A stretch of 63,539 nt of DNA from Streptococcus shenyangsis (GTDB taxonomy: Bacteria; Bacillota; Bacilli; Lactobacillales; Streptococcaceae), in NCBI RefSeq assembly GCF_006385785.1, contig NZ_VFSH01000011.1, forward strand, positions 1 to 63,539. Reading direction: 5' to 3'. The first letter of the stretch is position 1; each line of letters starts with the position of its first letter. Below are positions 53,333 to 62,323 of the stretch, one piece after another. The notes under the pieces are model-generated. The model saw nothing but the letters and a program-made list of their open reading frames with translations, was not told the DNA's origin and did not search any database. The translations under genes were made by a program, and so were the position numbers.

Positions 53333-53575
53333 ATGAAAAAAGAAAAGAAACAGTTACGTTATCCTGGTCTGAAAGCAGGTTCGATTTATGGAATAGTGAT
53401 ATTTTTTATAATTCCACTCATTGATACCCTAACAAGTGAAAATCCAAATTTTATCACTTCTCTTCTAAATACAAAACATATTTTTAAAACTATACTGGGA
53501 GCTTTCTTTTTCGGAGTGATGATGCATATTGTCGACTCACTTCGTATTGCAAGAGCTAAAAAAGACCAGGATTAG
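53333..53575 (+). CDS. Half-length paralogue of the preceding DUF3278-type protein
   Basis: 80 residues from the ATG at 53333, behind a perfect AGGAGGTG site. Its sequence aligns along its whole length with the C-terminal half of the preceding protein: both start LxYPGLKAG, share FFITP/FFIIP and end in RIAK/RIAR-type basic tails with KKDQD. It lacks the N-terminal DUF3278 motif and first two helices. This looks like a partial tandem duplication that gained its own ribosome site. Confidence 0.75.
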   Translation: MKKEKKQLRYPGLKAGSIYGIVIFFIIPLIDTLTSENPNFITSLLNTKHIFKTILGAFFFGVMMHIVDSLRIARAKKDQD

Positions 53576-53584
53576 GAGGTACCT

Positions 53585-53911
53585 ATGAAATCATTACTAA
53601 CTTTACTGACCTATCATCTTTTGTTCAGTTCTCTGCTCATCTTCATCATCGTTTCAGGGAACTTGCCAATCTACGATATAGTCCTCCTTCCAGTCTTTGT
53701 TCCAGCCCTCAACAAAGGATTGACTTATCTAAAGATTGACTCCCAAAAAACGAGCATACTCAACTTAGCACTGTGCTTTATGATTCTATCTTTACCACAA
53801 TTGATGGTCATCTCAAGCAATTGGAAATATTATTTACTGCTCACTATCGCTAGCCTTTCTTCTATCACTTATCTTTATTATCTCTATCAATTCGTAAAAG
53901 AAAGTCAGTAA
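53585..53911 (+). CDS. Small hypothetical membrane protein
   Basis: 108 residues with about four hydrophobic segments. Strong AGGAGGTACCT site 9 bases after the previous gene. I do not recognise a family. Position suggests it acts with the DUF3278-type proteins. Confidence 0.7.
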   Translation: MKSLLTLLTYHLLFSSLLIFIIVSGNLPIYDIVLLPVFVPALNKGLTYLKIDSQKTSILNLALCFMILSLPQLMVISSNWKYYLLLTIASLSSITYLYYLYQFVKESQ

Positions 53912-53937
53912 AACTGCTCATTTAGGAGGTTACTAGT

Positions 53938-54516
53938 ATGAAAAAAGATGACTTAACCACTCGCCTACTCCGAAATCTCTTTCATATCCAAGGCCCTTTT
54001 GATGAATGCCGACAAGAAATTATCTACAAGGCTTGTGCCCGTTCCATGGTCCAAATCGTTTATTCTTCCTTCTTTCTCTTCTTGTTTTATCTATTATTTG
54101 GACGCTTCATAGAGGTCGTTCGCTATGCCATGCCCTATGTTTACTCTGGACTCATTTTTTTCATTACCTTAAAAACTCAAAGAGCCGTCAAAGAACTCCA
54201 CTTGGAAAAAGATGACAAGTCAGAAATCATCCTCAAAACCTACAGCAAAGCCCAAATCAAATTCCGAAGCTGGATTGTGTTTATCAGTCTTCAGATTGGC
54301 CTCTTTACCCTACTCATCTTTCATAAAGTCTTCGTTCAGCAGATGTCCCTTTCAGATTTTGTGAAGTTACTCATGCAATTCGATAAAAGTGTTCCTTTAC
54401 TGATGTATGGTCTAATTATCGGTAGCATTTTTGGAACCCTGACCTACGGCTTTCTATCCCTACAGGAGGAGAAAACGCCTAAAAATACCAAGCAGAAAGA
54501 GAAAAGCAAACAATGA
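53938..54516 (+). CDS. DUF3278-like membrane protein
   Basis: 192 residues. N-terminus LTTRLLRNLFHIQGPFDECRQEI repeats the pattern of the first DUF3278-type gene (KLIKRTYGISDPLDEYKRRE). Four hydrophobic segments, basic Lys-rich tail. TTAGGAGGTTACT site. Its stop overlaps the gpx start by 4 bp. Confidence 0.75.
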   Translation: MKKDDLTTRLLRNLFHIQGPFDECRQEIIYKACARSMVQIVYSSFFLFLFYLLFGRFIEVVRYAMPYVYSGLIFFITLKTQRAVKELHLEKDDKSEIILKTYSKAQIKFRSWIVFISLQIGLFTLLIFHKVFVQQMSLSDFVKLLMQFDKSVPLLMYGLIIGSIFGTLTYGFLSLQEEKTPKNTKQKEKSKQ

Positions 54517-54989
54517 CCTCAATCTACGATTTTTTAGTCTTAAACCAAGACAATCAAGAAACCCCATTAGATGCCTATCGTGGTAAGGTTCTCTTGGTTG
54601 TCAATACTGCTACTGGATGTGGTTTAACGCCCCAGTATCAAGGACTCCAAGAACTCTATGACCGCTATCAAAATCAGGGCTTTGAAATTTTAGACTTCCC
54701 TTGCAATCAGTTTATGCGACAAGCACCAGGTAGTGCAGAGGAAATAAATAGTTTCTGTAGCCTACACTATCAAACCACCTTCCCACGTCTTGCAAAGGTC
54801 AAGGTCAACGGTAAGGAAGCAGATCCTCTTTATGTTTGGCTAAAAGACCAGAAATCTGGCCCACTAGGAAAACGAATTGAATGGAATTTCGCTAAATTTC
54901 TCATCGGTCGAGATGGGCAGGTCTTTGAGCGTTTCTCTTCCAAAACAGACCCAAAACAAATTGAAGAGGCCATACAAAACCTACTATAA
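54513..54989 (+). CDS. gpx: Glutathione peroxidase-like thiol peroxidase
   Basis: 158 residues. Peroxidatic Cys in NTATGCGLTPQYQGL (Cys in place of Sec), FPCNQF motif, and catalytic WNFAKFL. Reduces peroxides, probably with thioredoxin as electron donor, as for most bacterial Cys-type enzymes. Translationally coupled by a 4-bp overlap to the membrane protein upstream; whether it belongs functionally to that cassette is open. Confidence 0.93.
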   Translation: MTSIYDFLVLNQDNQETPLDAYRGKVLLVVNTATGCGLTPQYQGLQELYDRYQNQGFEILDFPCNQFMRQAPGSAEEINSFCSLHYQTTFPRLAKVKVNGKEADPLYVWLKDQKSGPLGKRIEWNFAKFLIGRDGQVFERFSSKTDPKQIEEAIQNLL

Positions 54990-54994
54990 TTCAC

Positions 54995-55045
54995 AATCTC
55001 ACTATGATTAGGTCTCCTTTAGCCTAATGAATAGTGAGATTTTTT
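54995..55045 (+). terminator. Terminator after gpx
   Basis: Long hairpin: AATCTCACTAT pairs with ATAGTGAGATT, with an inner TTAGG/CCTAA stem, followed by TTTT. Confidence 0.88.
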
Positions 55046-55063
55046 GATTGGCTGTGACTCAAA

Positions 55064-55099
55064 TAAAAAAACACCCCATGATATGAAACATGAAGTGTT
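55064..55099 (-). terminator. Terminator of the SOS cassette
   Basis: Minus strand AACACTTCATG/CATGGGGTGTT (with G-T pairs), followed by a run of six T. It is the mirror end of the convergent gpx transcript. Confidence 0.82.
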
Positions 55100-55132
55100 A
55101 TAAAAATGATACATTTTACAGCAGACAACCCT

Positions 55133-55426
55133 CTACTGACTACTATTTTTAACCCCAGCATATGCATAGGTTCTATTTCTAGGACACTCTTTTTCCGTTA
55201 CTACCCTAAAATAAAAGCGATGCTCCCGCCCATCCTTGGCATTCTCCTTGTTTAGGACAAAGTAGTTTTTCTGATTCAAGGCCATAGTGCGTAGGATGTC
55301 ATCGATCAAAAAAGTCAGTGGTACATTCATAGCAGAGTATTTTTGAAAATCCTCTTCAAAACGAATATAGGCATCTGAAAAATAATCCATCTGCAGTTTG
55401 TTTTCATACAACTCTTTTCTAGTCAT
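55133..55426 (-). CDS. Small conserved streptococcal protein (DUF5960-like)
   Basis: 97 residues, soluble. MTRKELYENKLQMDYFSDAYIRFEED resembles the DUF5960 type. It overlaps the upstream gene by 8 bp and is the fourth gene of the HdiR-UmuC cassette. Function unknown; conserved linkage to an error-prone polymerase suggests an accessory role. Confidence 0.75.
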   Translation of the reverse strand: MTRKELYENKLQMDYFSDAYIRFEEDFQKYSAMNVPLTFLIDDILRTMALNQKNYFVLNKENAKDGREHRFYFRVVTEKECPRNRTYAYAGVKNSSQ

Positions 55427-55781
55427 ACACCCCTTCCTCCCACAGTCGAATTTCTAGGATATCTGCAAGCTCTATCAGCCTGTAGCCCTCGCTTGTTCTA
55501 ATAGATAATGATTTAGAAGATAACTCTCTCACCTTACCGATGATAGTGGCTTTCTGCTTCTTTTCCTTGACCACAAAACTTCCCTTCAGTTGGCCAACAT
55601 AAAGCTGAGAAAGCAAGTGTAGTTTCTCATCTAGAATCAAATCTGTCGAAAAATCAACCCGATTTTTTTCTTCACTGAGCGAACTGGTGTGTTCTGAAAG
55701 GTAAAATCCCATCCACTTCTGCATACCTGGATCTTGATAATCTCTCGCGGATTGAAAGGGTAAATAAGAACGATCAATCAT
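55419..55781 (-). CDS. Small conserved protein of the UmuC cassette (YolD-like candidate)
   Basis: 120 residues. Begins MIDRSYLPFQSARDYQDPGMQKWMGF; the mid part (DEKLHLLSQLYVGQLKG) and the C-terminal beta-rich part (IELADILEIRL) resemble YolD-type proteins that accompany Y-family polymerases. Overlaps umuC by 4 bp. Not firmly assigned. Confidence 0.7.
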   Translation of the reverse strand: MIDRSYLPFQSARDYQDPGMQKWMGFYLSEHTSSLSEEKNRVDFSTDLILDEKLHLLSQLYVGQLKGSFVVKEKKQKATIIGKVRELSSKSLSIRTSEGYRLIELADILEIRLWEEGVYD

Positions 55782-57193
55782 TTTAATCCATCTAATCCTT
55801 CAGCAGAATGTCCCCCAATCAGCTTGCTTCTGGCAAGACTCCTAGAGGCTTCTTCCAGTGCATTGGCTCTTAAAAGAGAAGTGAAACCAAATTGTTCCCG
55901 AATGGAGTCAATGGCCGTCTGGAGCCTTTCTTCTTTTTCTAACTTATCAACATCATCAAAGAGAGATATCAAACCAAAGGACTCATCCACAAAGCCTGAA
56001 TAGTTGATTCCAACACTTCTGACCGCTCCTGAAGTGTATTTATTATGAAATAACTTCAAAACATAGTCCGTTAAGACAGCTGTATTATTGGTCGGTTCGA
56101 CCTTCATTTGTGTGTGTATAGAGGGCCTGACTTCCTGTTTAGAGAAACCGACATAGACAGAGACAAGGGTTGTTTTCTTGCCCGCCCTTCTCAGTCTAAT
56201 AGCCACCTGCTCAGCCATTTCTCGAAGAATAATTTCGATATCCCGTAGCTTCACGTAGTCTCTCGGCAAGATTTGAGAATTTCCCAAACCTTGGGACTTG
56301 GCTTTATAGGGATTATGAACATTGCTCTCATCAATCCCGTTAGCATGAAACCACAAACGCAGGCCAGCCTGACCGAGAACTTTCTGTATCTGGTCTGGAT
56401 TGCTGATAGCCAATTCTTTGATTGAAAAAATCCCCAGAGCATGCAAGCGTTTCTCCATCCGCCTGCCAATCCCCCAAAAATCCGTCATCTTGGGAATGGA
56501 CCAGACCTTCTCTTCCACATCCTGGTAAGACCAGTTGGCCCTCATGGTCTGAGTGTGCTTGGCTTCATTATCCAGAGCCAACTTGGCCAGTAAGGGATTG
56601 GCATTGGACATACCTACTGTAGAGTAGATCCCTGTCTGCCTCCAAATATCCCTCTGAATACGAGCAGAAAGCATATCCAGCTTGTCTTTGCGAGAGAGAC
56701 TCTTGTCTGAAATGAAATAATTAAGTGAACTAGTCAGGTCAATAAACCCCTCATCGATAGAGTAGGGATAAATATCATCTGGACTGCCATAATTCTGAAA
56801 GATTCGCTGGATTTCCATATTGACTGCGATGTACTCATCCATCCTAGGTGGCACAATCAAGGTCACTTGAGCCCAATCTTCGATGTAGCGAACATAGTCT
56901 GAGTCGTTAGGTAGCCCTTGCTTTCGAGCATTGTAATAGGAAAATTTTCGCGTTTTGATATCAAAAGGCAAATCATAGGCTCGACCAACATTTGACTTGC
57001 CAAAAATCTTCTTAAACAGGGGAGAGGAGGCTAGGATAAGGCCAGTTGAATTATCCGCGCGACTCATGACACAAAGCGAGGTCTTCAGTGGATGCAAGCC
57101 CCTTTTCACACACTCGACACTGGCATAAAAAGATTTCATATCGACAAAGGCAATGTCACTTTTGGGCTCTCTAGAATAATCAAAGTAGCCCAT
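55778..57193 (-). CDS. umuC: UmuC-like Y-family DNA polymerase
   Basis: 471 residues. Palm motifs FVDMKSFYASVECV (first metal Asp) and YSIDEGFIDLT (second acidic pair), a fingers region, a helix-hairpin-helix (WGIGRRMEKRLHALGI) and a little-finger domain to the end. Translesion, error-prone synthesis. Three bp after the repressor stop. Gene order matches the SOS mutagenesis cassette described in streptococci. Confidence 0.93.
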   Translation of the reverse strand: MGYFDYSREPKSDIAFVDMKSFYASVECVKRGLHPLKTSLCVMSRADNSTGLILASSPLFKKIFGKSNVGRAYDLPFDIKTRKFSYYNARKQGLPNDSDYVRYIEDWAQVTLIVPPRMDEYIAVNMEIQRIFQNYGSPDDIYPYSIDEGFIDLTSSLNYFISDKSLSRKDKLDMLSARIQRDIWRQTGIYSTVGMSNANPLLAKLALDNEAKHTQTMRANWSYQDVEEKVWSIPKMTDFWGIGRRMEKRLHALGIFSIKELAISNPDQIQKVLGQAGLRLWFHANGIDESNVHNPYKAKSQGLGNSQILPRDYVKLRDIEIILREMAEQVAIRLRRAGKKTTLVSVYVGFSKQEVRPSIHTQMKVEPTNNTAVLTDYVLKLFHNKYTSGAVRSVGINYSGFVDESFGLISLFDDVDKLEKEERLQTAIDSIREQFGFTSLLRANALEEASRSLARSKLIGGHSAEGLDGLK

Positions 57194-57196
57194 TGG

Positions 57197-57883
57197 CTAG
57201 CCCTCCATCGGCACAAAGTTCCCAACGATAATGCCAACAATCCGAGGATCTTCCTCATAGGAGATGAAAATATCCTTGTATTTAGGATTGATAGAGACCA
57301 GACGCAATCCATTCTCCTCTCGATAGACCCGTTTGATATAGGTCTGGTTGTTGCAAACCACTGCATAAACCGCCCCGTCATAGTCAAATCCTGTCTCTCG
57401 AATCAGAGCTACTGAACCATTTTGGTATTTAGGTTCCATGGAGTCCCCAGACACCCAAGACGCAAAATCGTGGGCCAACTCCTCATTAAAGTAAACCGTA
57501 TCAAAATTCTGATCATCGTAGACCGAAGCCCCAATCCCTGCTGACATGCGTTCATAAACACGGTACTCGTAGAGGCGCTCTGGCATAGCTATCACTTTCT
57601 GGGCTTGTTCTTCTTGAGCCAGGTTGCGAGCATAGAGAACAACCTTCTCCTTCCCTTTCTTGGAGAGGCTATGGTAGAGATGGACAATCTCGATCTGAGT
57701 AAAATATCCTTTGGGTACCTTTAAAATATTCTCTAGCTGGGACACCTTCTCCTTGGACGGTTCCTTGACTCCACGTTCCCAAGCTGAGTAAGCCTGGAAA
57801 CTAATCCCAAGTTGCTCTGCAATTTCCTTCTGTGTCAGTTTTAACTCTTTCCTCCGAGCCTTGAGTTTTTCTGGCTGATACAT
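57197..57883 (-). CDS. hdiR: HdiR-like self-cleaving SOS repressor (XRE + S24 peptidase)
   Basis: 228 residues. Helix-turn-helix at about 15-40 (LTQKEIAEQLGISFQAYSAWE), linker, and a LexA-type S24 domain. Cleavage bond Ala115-Gly116 (MSAGIGA), Ser148 (SGDSMEP) and Lys184 (YIKRVY) complete the RecA-stimulated self-cleavage chemistry. Streptococci of this group lack a classical LexA, so this is a local SOS switch. It should repress its own operon through the operator at 58002-58019. Confidence 0.92.
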   Translation of the reverse strand: MYQPEKLKARRKELKLTQKEIAEQLGISFQAYSAWERGVKEPSKEKVSQLENILKVPKGYFTQIEIVHLYHSLSKKGKEKVVLYARNLAQEEQAQKVIAMPERLYEYRVYERMSAGIGASVYDDQNFDTVYFNEELAHDFASWVSGDSMEPKYQNGSVALIRETGFDYDGAVYAVVCNNQTYIKRVYREENGLRLVSINPKYKDIFISYEEDPRIVGIIVGNFVPMEG

Positions 57884-57988
57884 ACTTCACCTCCTATTAT
57901 GATGCTTTAATGGACATTATCTCCCTTAGAAAGACTAATCGATGCTTGAATCCATATTTTTAAAACTCAACCAATATGGTTTAGTTTT

Positions 57989-58019
57989 ATTATATAAAAA
58001 AAGTAGACAAATGTCCACT
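57989..58019 (-). promoter_or_regulatory. Promoter and operator of the HdiR-UmuC cassette
   Basis: Minus strand TGGACA (58017-58012), 17-base spacer, TATAAT (57994-57989). AGTGGACATTTGTCTACT (58019-58002) is an imperfect palindrome (7 of 8 per arm) covering the -35, a good repressor site. Confidence 0.8.
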
Positions 58020-58045
58020 AGGAAAAGCAGAAACAGCGTGAGTTT

Positions 58046-58198
58046 TATACTCAATGAAAATCAAAGAGCAAACTAGGAAGCTAGCCGCAGGTTGCTCAAA
58101 ACACTGTTTTGAGGTTGTAGATAAGACTGACGAAGTCAGTCACATATGTACGGCAAGGCGACGTTGACGCGGTTTGAAGAGATTTTCGAAGAGTATTA
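58046..58198 (-). repeat. BOX element (A-C type, well preserved)
   Basis: Reads from TATACTCAATGAAAATCAAA to TTTGAAGAGATTTTCGAAGA and contains ACGGCAAGGCGACG, the sequence behind the BOX-PCR primer. Best-preserved copy of the five. It lies between the SOS promoter and dtpT; 58199-58299 shows nothing else. Confidence 0.92.
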
Positions 58199-58299
58199 AT
58201 CAAACTAAAAGGACCTAGCCCTGCACCATACAGAACTAAATCCTTTGAATAAATAATTGATCTAACTTTTAAAATTCCTACAGAAATTCCAGTTTTTCT

Positions 58300-59772
58300 C
58301 TATTTGATCCCAGCCATTAGTTTTTCAATACGTGGAACGTAGAAGAGTAAGATAATACTGAATACAATCGTAATTCCCCCTACAATTCCATAATAAGCTA
58401 CTTCAGTTTCGCTTGTATAAAATTTTACAATTTGAGCATTGATAGCTTGGGCAGCAGCATCACTCAAGAACCAGATAGACATCATTTGTGCTTGGAAGGA
58501 CTTTGGTGCTAACTTAGTAGTGACTGATAAACCAATCGGAGAAATCAGCATCTCACCTACAATCACAATAGCCCAACTCATAATCAACCATAAAGGACTG
58601 ACCTTAACATCTGTTCCAAAGAGCATCCCTGGCAGCATCATCCACAAAAAGGATAGACCTGCCGCAAACAAACCGTAAGCAAATTTCTTAGAAGAGGACG
58701 GTTGATTTTTACCCATTTTCCCCCACAACCACGCAAAAATCGGCACATAAATCATAATGAAAAGTGGATTGATACTTTGGAAAAAGCTAGATGGGAAATG
58801 AATCTGATTCCCAAATACATTAAAGTAAAGTCGAGTTTGATCATCCGCAAATAGAGCGAGAACGACAGACCCCTGCTCCTCAATAGACCAGAAGAGCACC
58901 CCAGCGATAAATAGAGGAATGTAAGCAAATACTCGGGATCTCTCAGTAGCAGTTATTTTATGACTAGATAAAATTTTGAAGAAATAGTAGATTGGAATGA
59001 TTACCGCAATCACTGTAAAGATATTAACAATCATATCCACGTTAAACTGGTGAGTAAAGACTAAACCTATAACCGCAAGAATAACCATGACAAGTGTAAT
59101 CAGCAAGCGTTTAATCAAGGTCTGCCGGTCCTTCTGTGAAAGTGGATCAGTAGGGTAAAGACTTGATTCAGGCAGGTATTTCTTCCCATCTAAAACATAC
59201 TTCACCAGACCAAAGAACATCCCAACGGCAGCTAATGAGAAACCTAGATGGAAATTGACTTCCTGACCTAGATAACCTACTAAATAAGGGGCAACGAAGG
59301 CACCTAAGTTAATACCAAAGACAAAGATACTAAAACCTGCATCCCGTCTATCATCCTCTTTCTCATAAATTCCCCCAACCATATCTGAGATATTGGGTTT
59401 TAAAAATCCAGTTCCAAAGATAATCAAGGCAATAGAAAGATAGAGAGCCACTTGTCCAAAAGGTGTTGCCAAAGCAATATGCCCTAGCATAATCAAAATC
59501 CCACCGTAAAAGACAGTCTTACGACTTCCTAAAATACGGTCACTGACAAAACCACCGACAACCGAGGACAAAAATACCAGCGAGCCATAAATCGCCATAA
59601 CCGATGCAGCTGTGGTCTTATCCATCCCCAACCCACCATCTTGCACACTATAGTACATATAGTAAAGTAGGATAGCTCGCATCCCATAGTAAGAAAAGCG
59701 TTCCCACATCTCTGTAAAGAAGAGGGTGGACAAGCCCATAGGATGTCCAAAAAATGTTTTCTGTTTTTCCAT
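58300..59772 (-). CDS. dtpT: POT-family di-/tripeptide transporter
   Basis: 490 residues, about 14 membrane helices. PTR2 signature RFSYYGMRAILLYYM near the N-terminus and the second signature FSIFVFGINLGAFVAPYLVG region. Proton-coupled uptake of di- and tripeptides. Own promoter; monocistronic. Confidence 0.94.
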   Translation of the reverse strand: MEKQKTFFGHPMGLSTLFFTEMWERFSYYGMRAILLYYMYYSVQDGGLGMDKTTAASVMAIYGSLVFLSSVVGGFVSDRILGSRKTVFYGGILIMLGHIALATPFGQVALYLSIALIIFGTGFLKPNISDMVGGIYEKEDDRRDAGFSIFVFGINLGAFVAPYLVGYLGQEVNFHLGFSLAAVGMFFGLVKYVLDGKKYLPESSLYPTDPLSQKDRQTLIKRLLITLVMVILAVIGLVFTHQFNVDMIVNIFTVIAVIIPIYYFFKILSSHKITATERSRVFAYIPLFIAGVLFWSIEEQGSVVLALFADDQTRLYFNVFGNQIHFPSSFFQSINPLFIMIYVPIFAWLWGKMGKNQPSSSKKFAYGLFAAGLSFLWMMLPGMLFGTDVKVSPLWLIMSWAIVIVGEMLISPIGLSVTTKLAPKSFQAQMMSIWFLSDAAAQAINAQIVKFYTSETEVAYYGIVGGITIVFSIILLFYVPRIEKLMAGIK

Positions 59773-59802
59773 ATATATTCTCCTTGAACGATATAATAAT
59801 TC

Positions 59803-59831
59803 ATTTTACAGAATTTTCAAATAAATGTCAA
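59803..59831 (-). promoter_or_regulatory. dtpT promoter
   Basis: Minus strand TTGACA (59831-59826), 17-base spacer, TAAAAT (59808-59803). Confidence 0.8.
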
Positions 59832-59989
59832 ACAAATCCTGTTTGTTTTAGAAAATTTTCTGAAAAATCTATTTAGATAAGTTTCTACTTTATCCTCAAT
59901 TAGAAAATATCAGATAGAAATCTAATTAAGTAAGAAAGTATAAAAAATAAGTAGGGTAATTTTAGGGCAAACTTTTTTAGAAAGTATAG

Positions 59990-60026
59990 AAAAAAGCACC
60001 CATGAGGTAAACTCTTGAGTGCTTTG
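59990..60026 (-). terminator. Terminator after rpsI
   Basis: Minus strand CAAAGCACTC pairs with GGGTGCTTTT, ending in a T run, about 24 bases after the rpsI stop. Confidence 0.8.
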
Positions 60027-60049
60027 AAACGTTGATATAATCGTATTGA

Positions 60050-60442
60050 TTAACGTTTTGAGAATTGTGATGCTTTACGAGCTTTCTTAAGACCTGGTTT
60101 CTTACGTTCAACTTTACGTGAGTCACGTGTAAGAAGTCCTGCGCGTTTCAATGAATCGCGGAAGTCTGGGTCTACTTGAAGAAGGGCACGAGCGATACCG
60201 TGACGGATAGCTCCTGATTGACCAGCGTATCCACCACCTACAACGTTAACGAAAACGTCGTATGAACCTGCAGTTGAAGTAACTGCGAATGGTTGGTTGA
60301 TTACAAGACGAAGGTCAGCGTGTGGGATGTACTCTTCAACATCTTTTTTGTTAACAGTGATTTTACCAGTTCCTGGAACAAGGCGAACGCGTGCAACAGC
60401 GTTTTTACGACGTCCAGTACCTGCATATTGTGCTTGTGACAT
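60050..60442 (-). CDS. rpsI: 30S ribosomal protein S9
   Basis: 130 residues. Begins [21 protein letters not shown] and ends in the conserved [12 protein letters not shown] tail that reaches the ribosomal P site. Follows rplM after 18 bp, the universal pairing. Confidence 0.98.
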   Translation of the reverse strand: MSQAQYAGTGRRKNAVARVRLVPGTGKITVNKKDVEEYIPHADLRLVINQPFAVTSTAGSYDVFVNVVGGGYAGQSGAIRHGIARALLQVDPDFRDSLKRAGLLTRDSRKVERKKPGLKKARKASQFSKR

Positions 60443-60460
60443 ACTTTATTGTTCCTTTCC

Positions 60461-60907
60461 TTAGATAAGTCCTGAAATATCAAGAACTTCTGGTTGTTGT
60501 GCAGCGTGAGTGTGCTCAGCTCCAACAAATACTTTCAACTTCATACCTTGAGCGCGTCCAAGAGTATTGTGTGGAAGCATACCTTTAACTGATTTCTCGA
60601 TCAAACGTACTGCATTTTTAGAACGAAGTTCACCTGCAGAGATTTGTTTCAATCCACCTGGGTGGTTTGAGTGAGTGTAGTAGATTTTATCAGTTGCTTT
60701 CTTACCAGTCAATTTAACTTTTTCAGCATTGATAACAATCACAAAGTCACCTGTATCAGTGTGTGGTGTAAATGTTGGTTTGTTTTTTCCGCGAAGTACG
60801 CTAGCAACTACTGCAGAAAGACGTCCAAGTGGTACATCAGTTGCGTCAACTACGTACCATTTACGTTCAACTTGGCCTGGTTTAGCCATAAATGTTGTTT
60901 TGTTCAT
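60461..60907 (-). CDS. rplM: 50S ribosomal protein L13
   Basis: 148 residues. [19 protein letters not shown] and [19 protein letters not shown] are L13 signatures. First gene of rplM-rpsI, preceded by a structured leader. Confidence 0.98.
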   Translation of the reverse strand: MNKTTFMAKPGQVERKWYVVDATDVPLGRLSAVVASVLRGKNKPTFTPHTDTGDFVIVINAEKVKLTGKKATDKIYYTHSNHPGGLKQISAGELRSKNAVRLIEKSVKGMLPHNTLGRAQGMKLKVFVGAEHTHAAQQPEVLDISGLI

Positions 60908-60919
60908 GATTTCTCCTAT

Positions 60920-61015
60920 ATATAGTTCGATTTTTGTTTACGGTGATGGGTGTTCCTTCCCATCGAAAAGTATTTGGAAGGTTCCGGGGCCTTTCAAATG
61001 GGGTAAACAATACCG
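60920..61015 (-). promoter_or_regulatory. L13 leader (autoregulatory mRNA structure)
   Basis: The untranslated leader of rplM on the minus strand contains GTTTACCCC near its 5' end and GTAAAC near its 3' end, which can close a long stem, plus inner stems GGAACCTTCC and GATGGGAAGG/TTCC-type arms. Position and layout match the L13 leader RNA of Firmicutes, bound by L13 to limit its own synthesis. Confidence 0.78.
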
Positions 61016-61021
61016 CCTACT

Positions 61022-61051
61022 ATAATACCAAATTTCACCCCTAAAAGTCAA
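61022..61051 (-). promoter_or_regulatory. rplM-rpsI promoter
   Basis: Minus strand TTGACT (61051-61046), 18-base spacer, TATTAT (61027-61022) with an upstream TG. Confidence 0.75.
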
Positions 61052-61097
61052 TAGATATGAAAAATATTTTTCTAAAATTCCACTCTTTTTGTCTCTA

Positions 61098-61119
61098 GAA
61101 AACCTCGCTTTCGCGAGGC
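61098..61119 (-). terminator. Terminator after the ABC exporter
   Basis: GCCTCGC-GAAA-GCGAGGTTTTCT on the minus strand: a GNRA-capped stem with a T-rich tail, just past the permease stop. Confidence 0.82.
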
Positions 61120-61123
61120 TCTT

Positions 61124-62323
61124 CTATTTATAAGATAAGGCACATTTAAAGGTTTTCCAAGGACCTAAATCATCTGTTTGCAGAACGAGACTAGCATACA
61201 TACGTCCGATAAAGACTGTTGCAGTTACTGCAAAAGCAATCGTAATCGCAAGCGAAATCCAAGCTTCTAACCCATTTGCATAGCCATTAATAGCTCTAAA
61301 CGGCATGAAGAAGGTCGAAATAAAGGGAATATATGAACCAATCTTCAAGATGAGATTGTCACCAGCTGCACCTAGAGCTGTCACTCCAAAAAAACCACCT
61401 ATAATCAAAATCATCAAAGGCGACAAGGCTTTTCCTGAATCCTCAGGACGAGAAACCATAGAACCTAGGAAGGCTGCTAAAACAACGTACATAAAGAGGC
61501 TAACCAAGACAAACAATAAGGTGTTGAGCGAGAAAGCCTCTCCTATATGGTTTAAAATACCAGATTGTGCCAAGATTGGTAGGTCTTTAAAGAGAAGAAT
61601 GGCAGCAAGTCCACCCACGACGTAAATGCCAATATGGGTCAAAATCACAAGAAGCAGAGCCAGCATGCGAGCGTAGAAATAATGACTAGCTCGGATACTA
61701 GAGAAGACCACCTCCATAATTTTGGTTCCTTTCTCGCTAGCCACTTCCTGAGCAGTGACACTAGCATAGGTAATCAAAATCATATAAAGGAATAAACCAA
61801 GCCCTGCGGCCGCAAAGGTTTGAATCATTTTTTTATTTTCCTTGGATTCATCAATTTTCTCCGTAAAGTTAACTGTTTGTTCCAAGCGTTTTTCCTGTTC
61901 TTGTGACAAATTGGCTGCCGAACGATTGAGTTGATCTTGAAGTTCATTTAACTTGCTCGTTACTCCTAGCTTAATAGCAATCTCAAGGGAAGTTTCACCG
62001 TGATAAACTGCCTTCAAGACACTATCCTCTTGGTCAATGGTCAGATAGCCTTTTAATTTTTCATCCTTGATAGCAGCTTGAGCACTTGCTTCATCCTGAT
62101 AATCAAAATTGAGACCATTGGTAGATTTAAGACTGTCTGTCACAGCTGGAACAGTGCTGACTACTGCTATCTTGCCACTCTGAGCCATAGAAGAGCCTTG
62201 GAGATAGCCAATTCCTCCAGAGAGACCGATAAACAAGAATGGTGAAATCACCATAAAGAAGAAACTCCACGATTTGACATGTCGAAGATAGGTTTCCTTC
62301 ATTACAACCCACATATTTCTCAT
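61124..62323 (-). CDS. ABC exporter permease (NatB/ABC2 type)
   Basis: 399 residues. One N-terminal helix (about 18-38), a large extracytoplasmic domain, then five C-terminal helices (about 170-390) containing VTAQEVASEKGTKIMEVVFSS, the ABC2/NatB hallmark. Probable efflux of sodium or a toxic compound; substrate unknown. Overlaps the ATPase gene by 4 bp. Confidence 0.88.
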   Translation of the reverse strand: MRNMWVVMKETYLRHVKSWSFFFMVISPFLFIGLSGGIGYLQGSSMAQSGKIAVVSTVPAVTDSLKSTNGLNFDYQDEASAQAAIKDEKLKGYLTIDQEDSVLKAVYHGETSLEIAIKLGVTSKLNELQDQLNRSAANLSQEQEKRLEQTVNFTEKIDESKENKKMIQTFAAAGLGLFLYMILITYASVTAQEVASEKGTKIMEVVFSSIRASHYFYARMLALLLVILTHIGIYVVGGLAAILLFKDLPILAQSGILNHIGEAFSLNTLLFVLVSLFMYVVLAAFLGSMVSRPEDSGKALSPLMILIIGGFFGVTALGAAGDNLILKIGSYIPFISTFFMPFRAINGYANGLEAWISLAITIAFAVTATVFIGRMYASLVLQTDDLGPWKTFKCALSYK

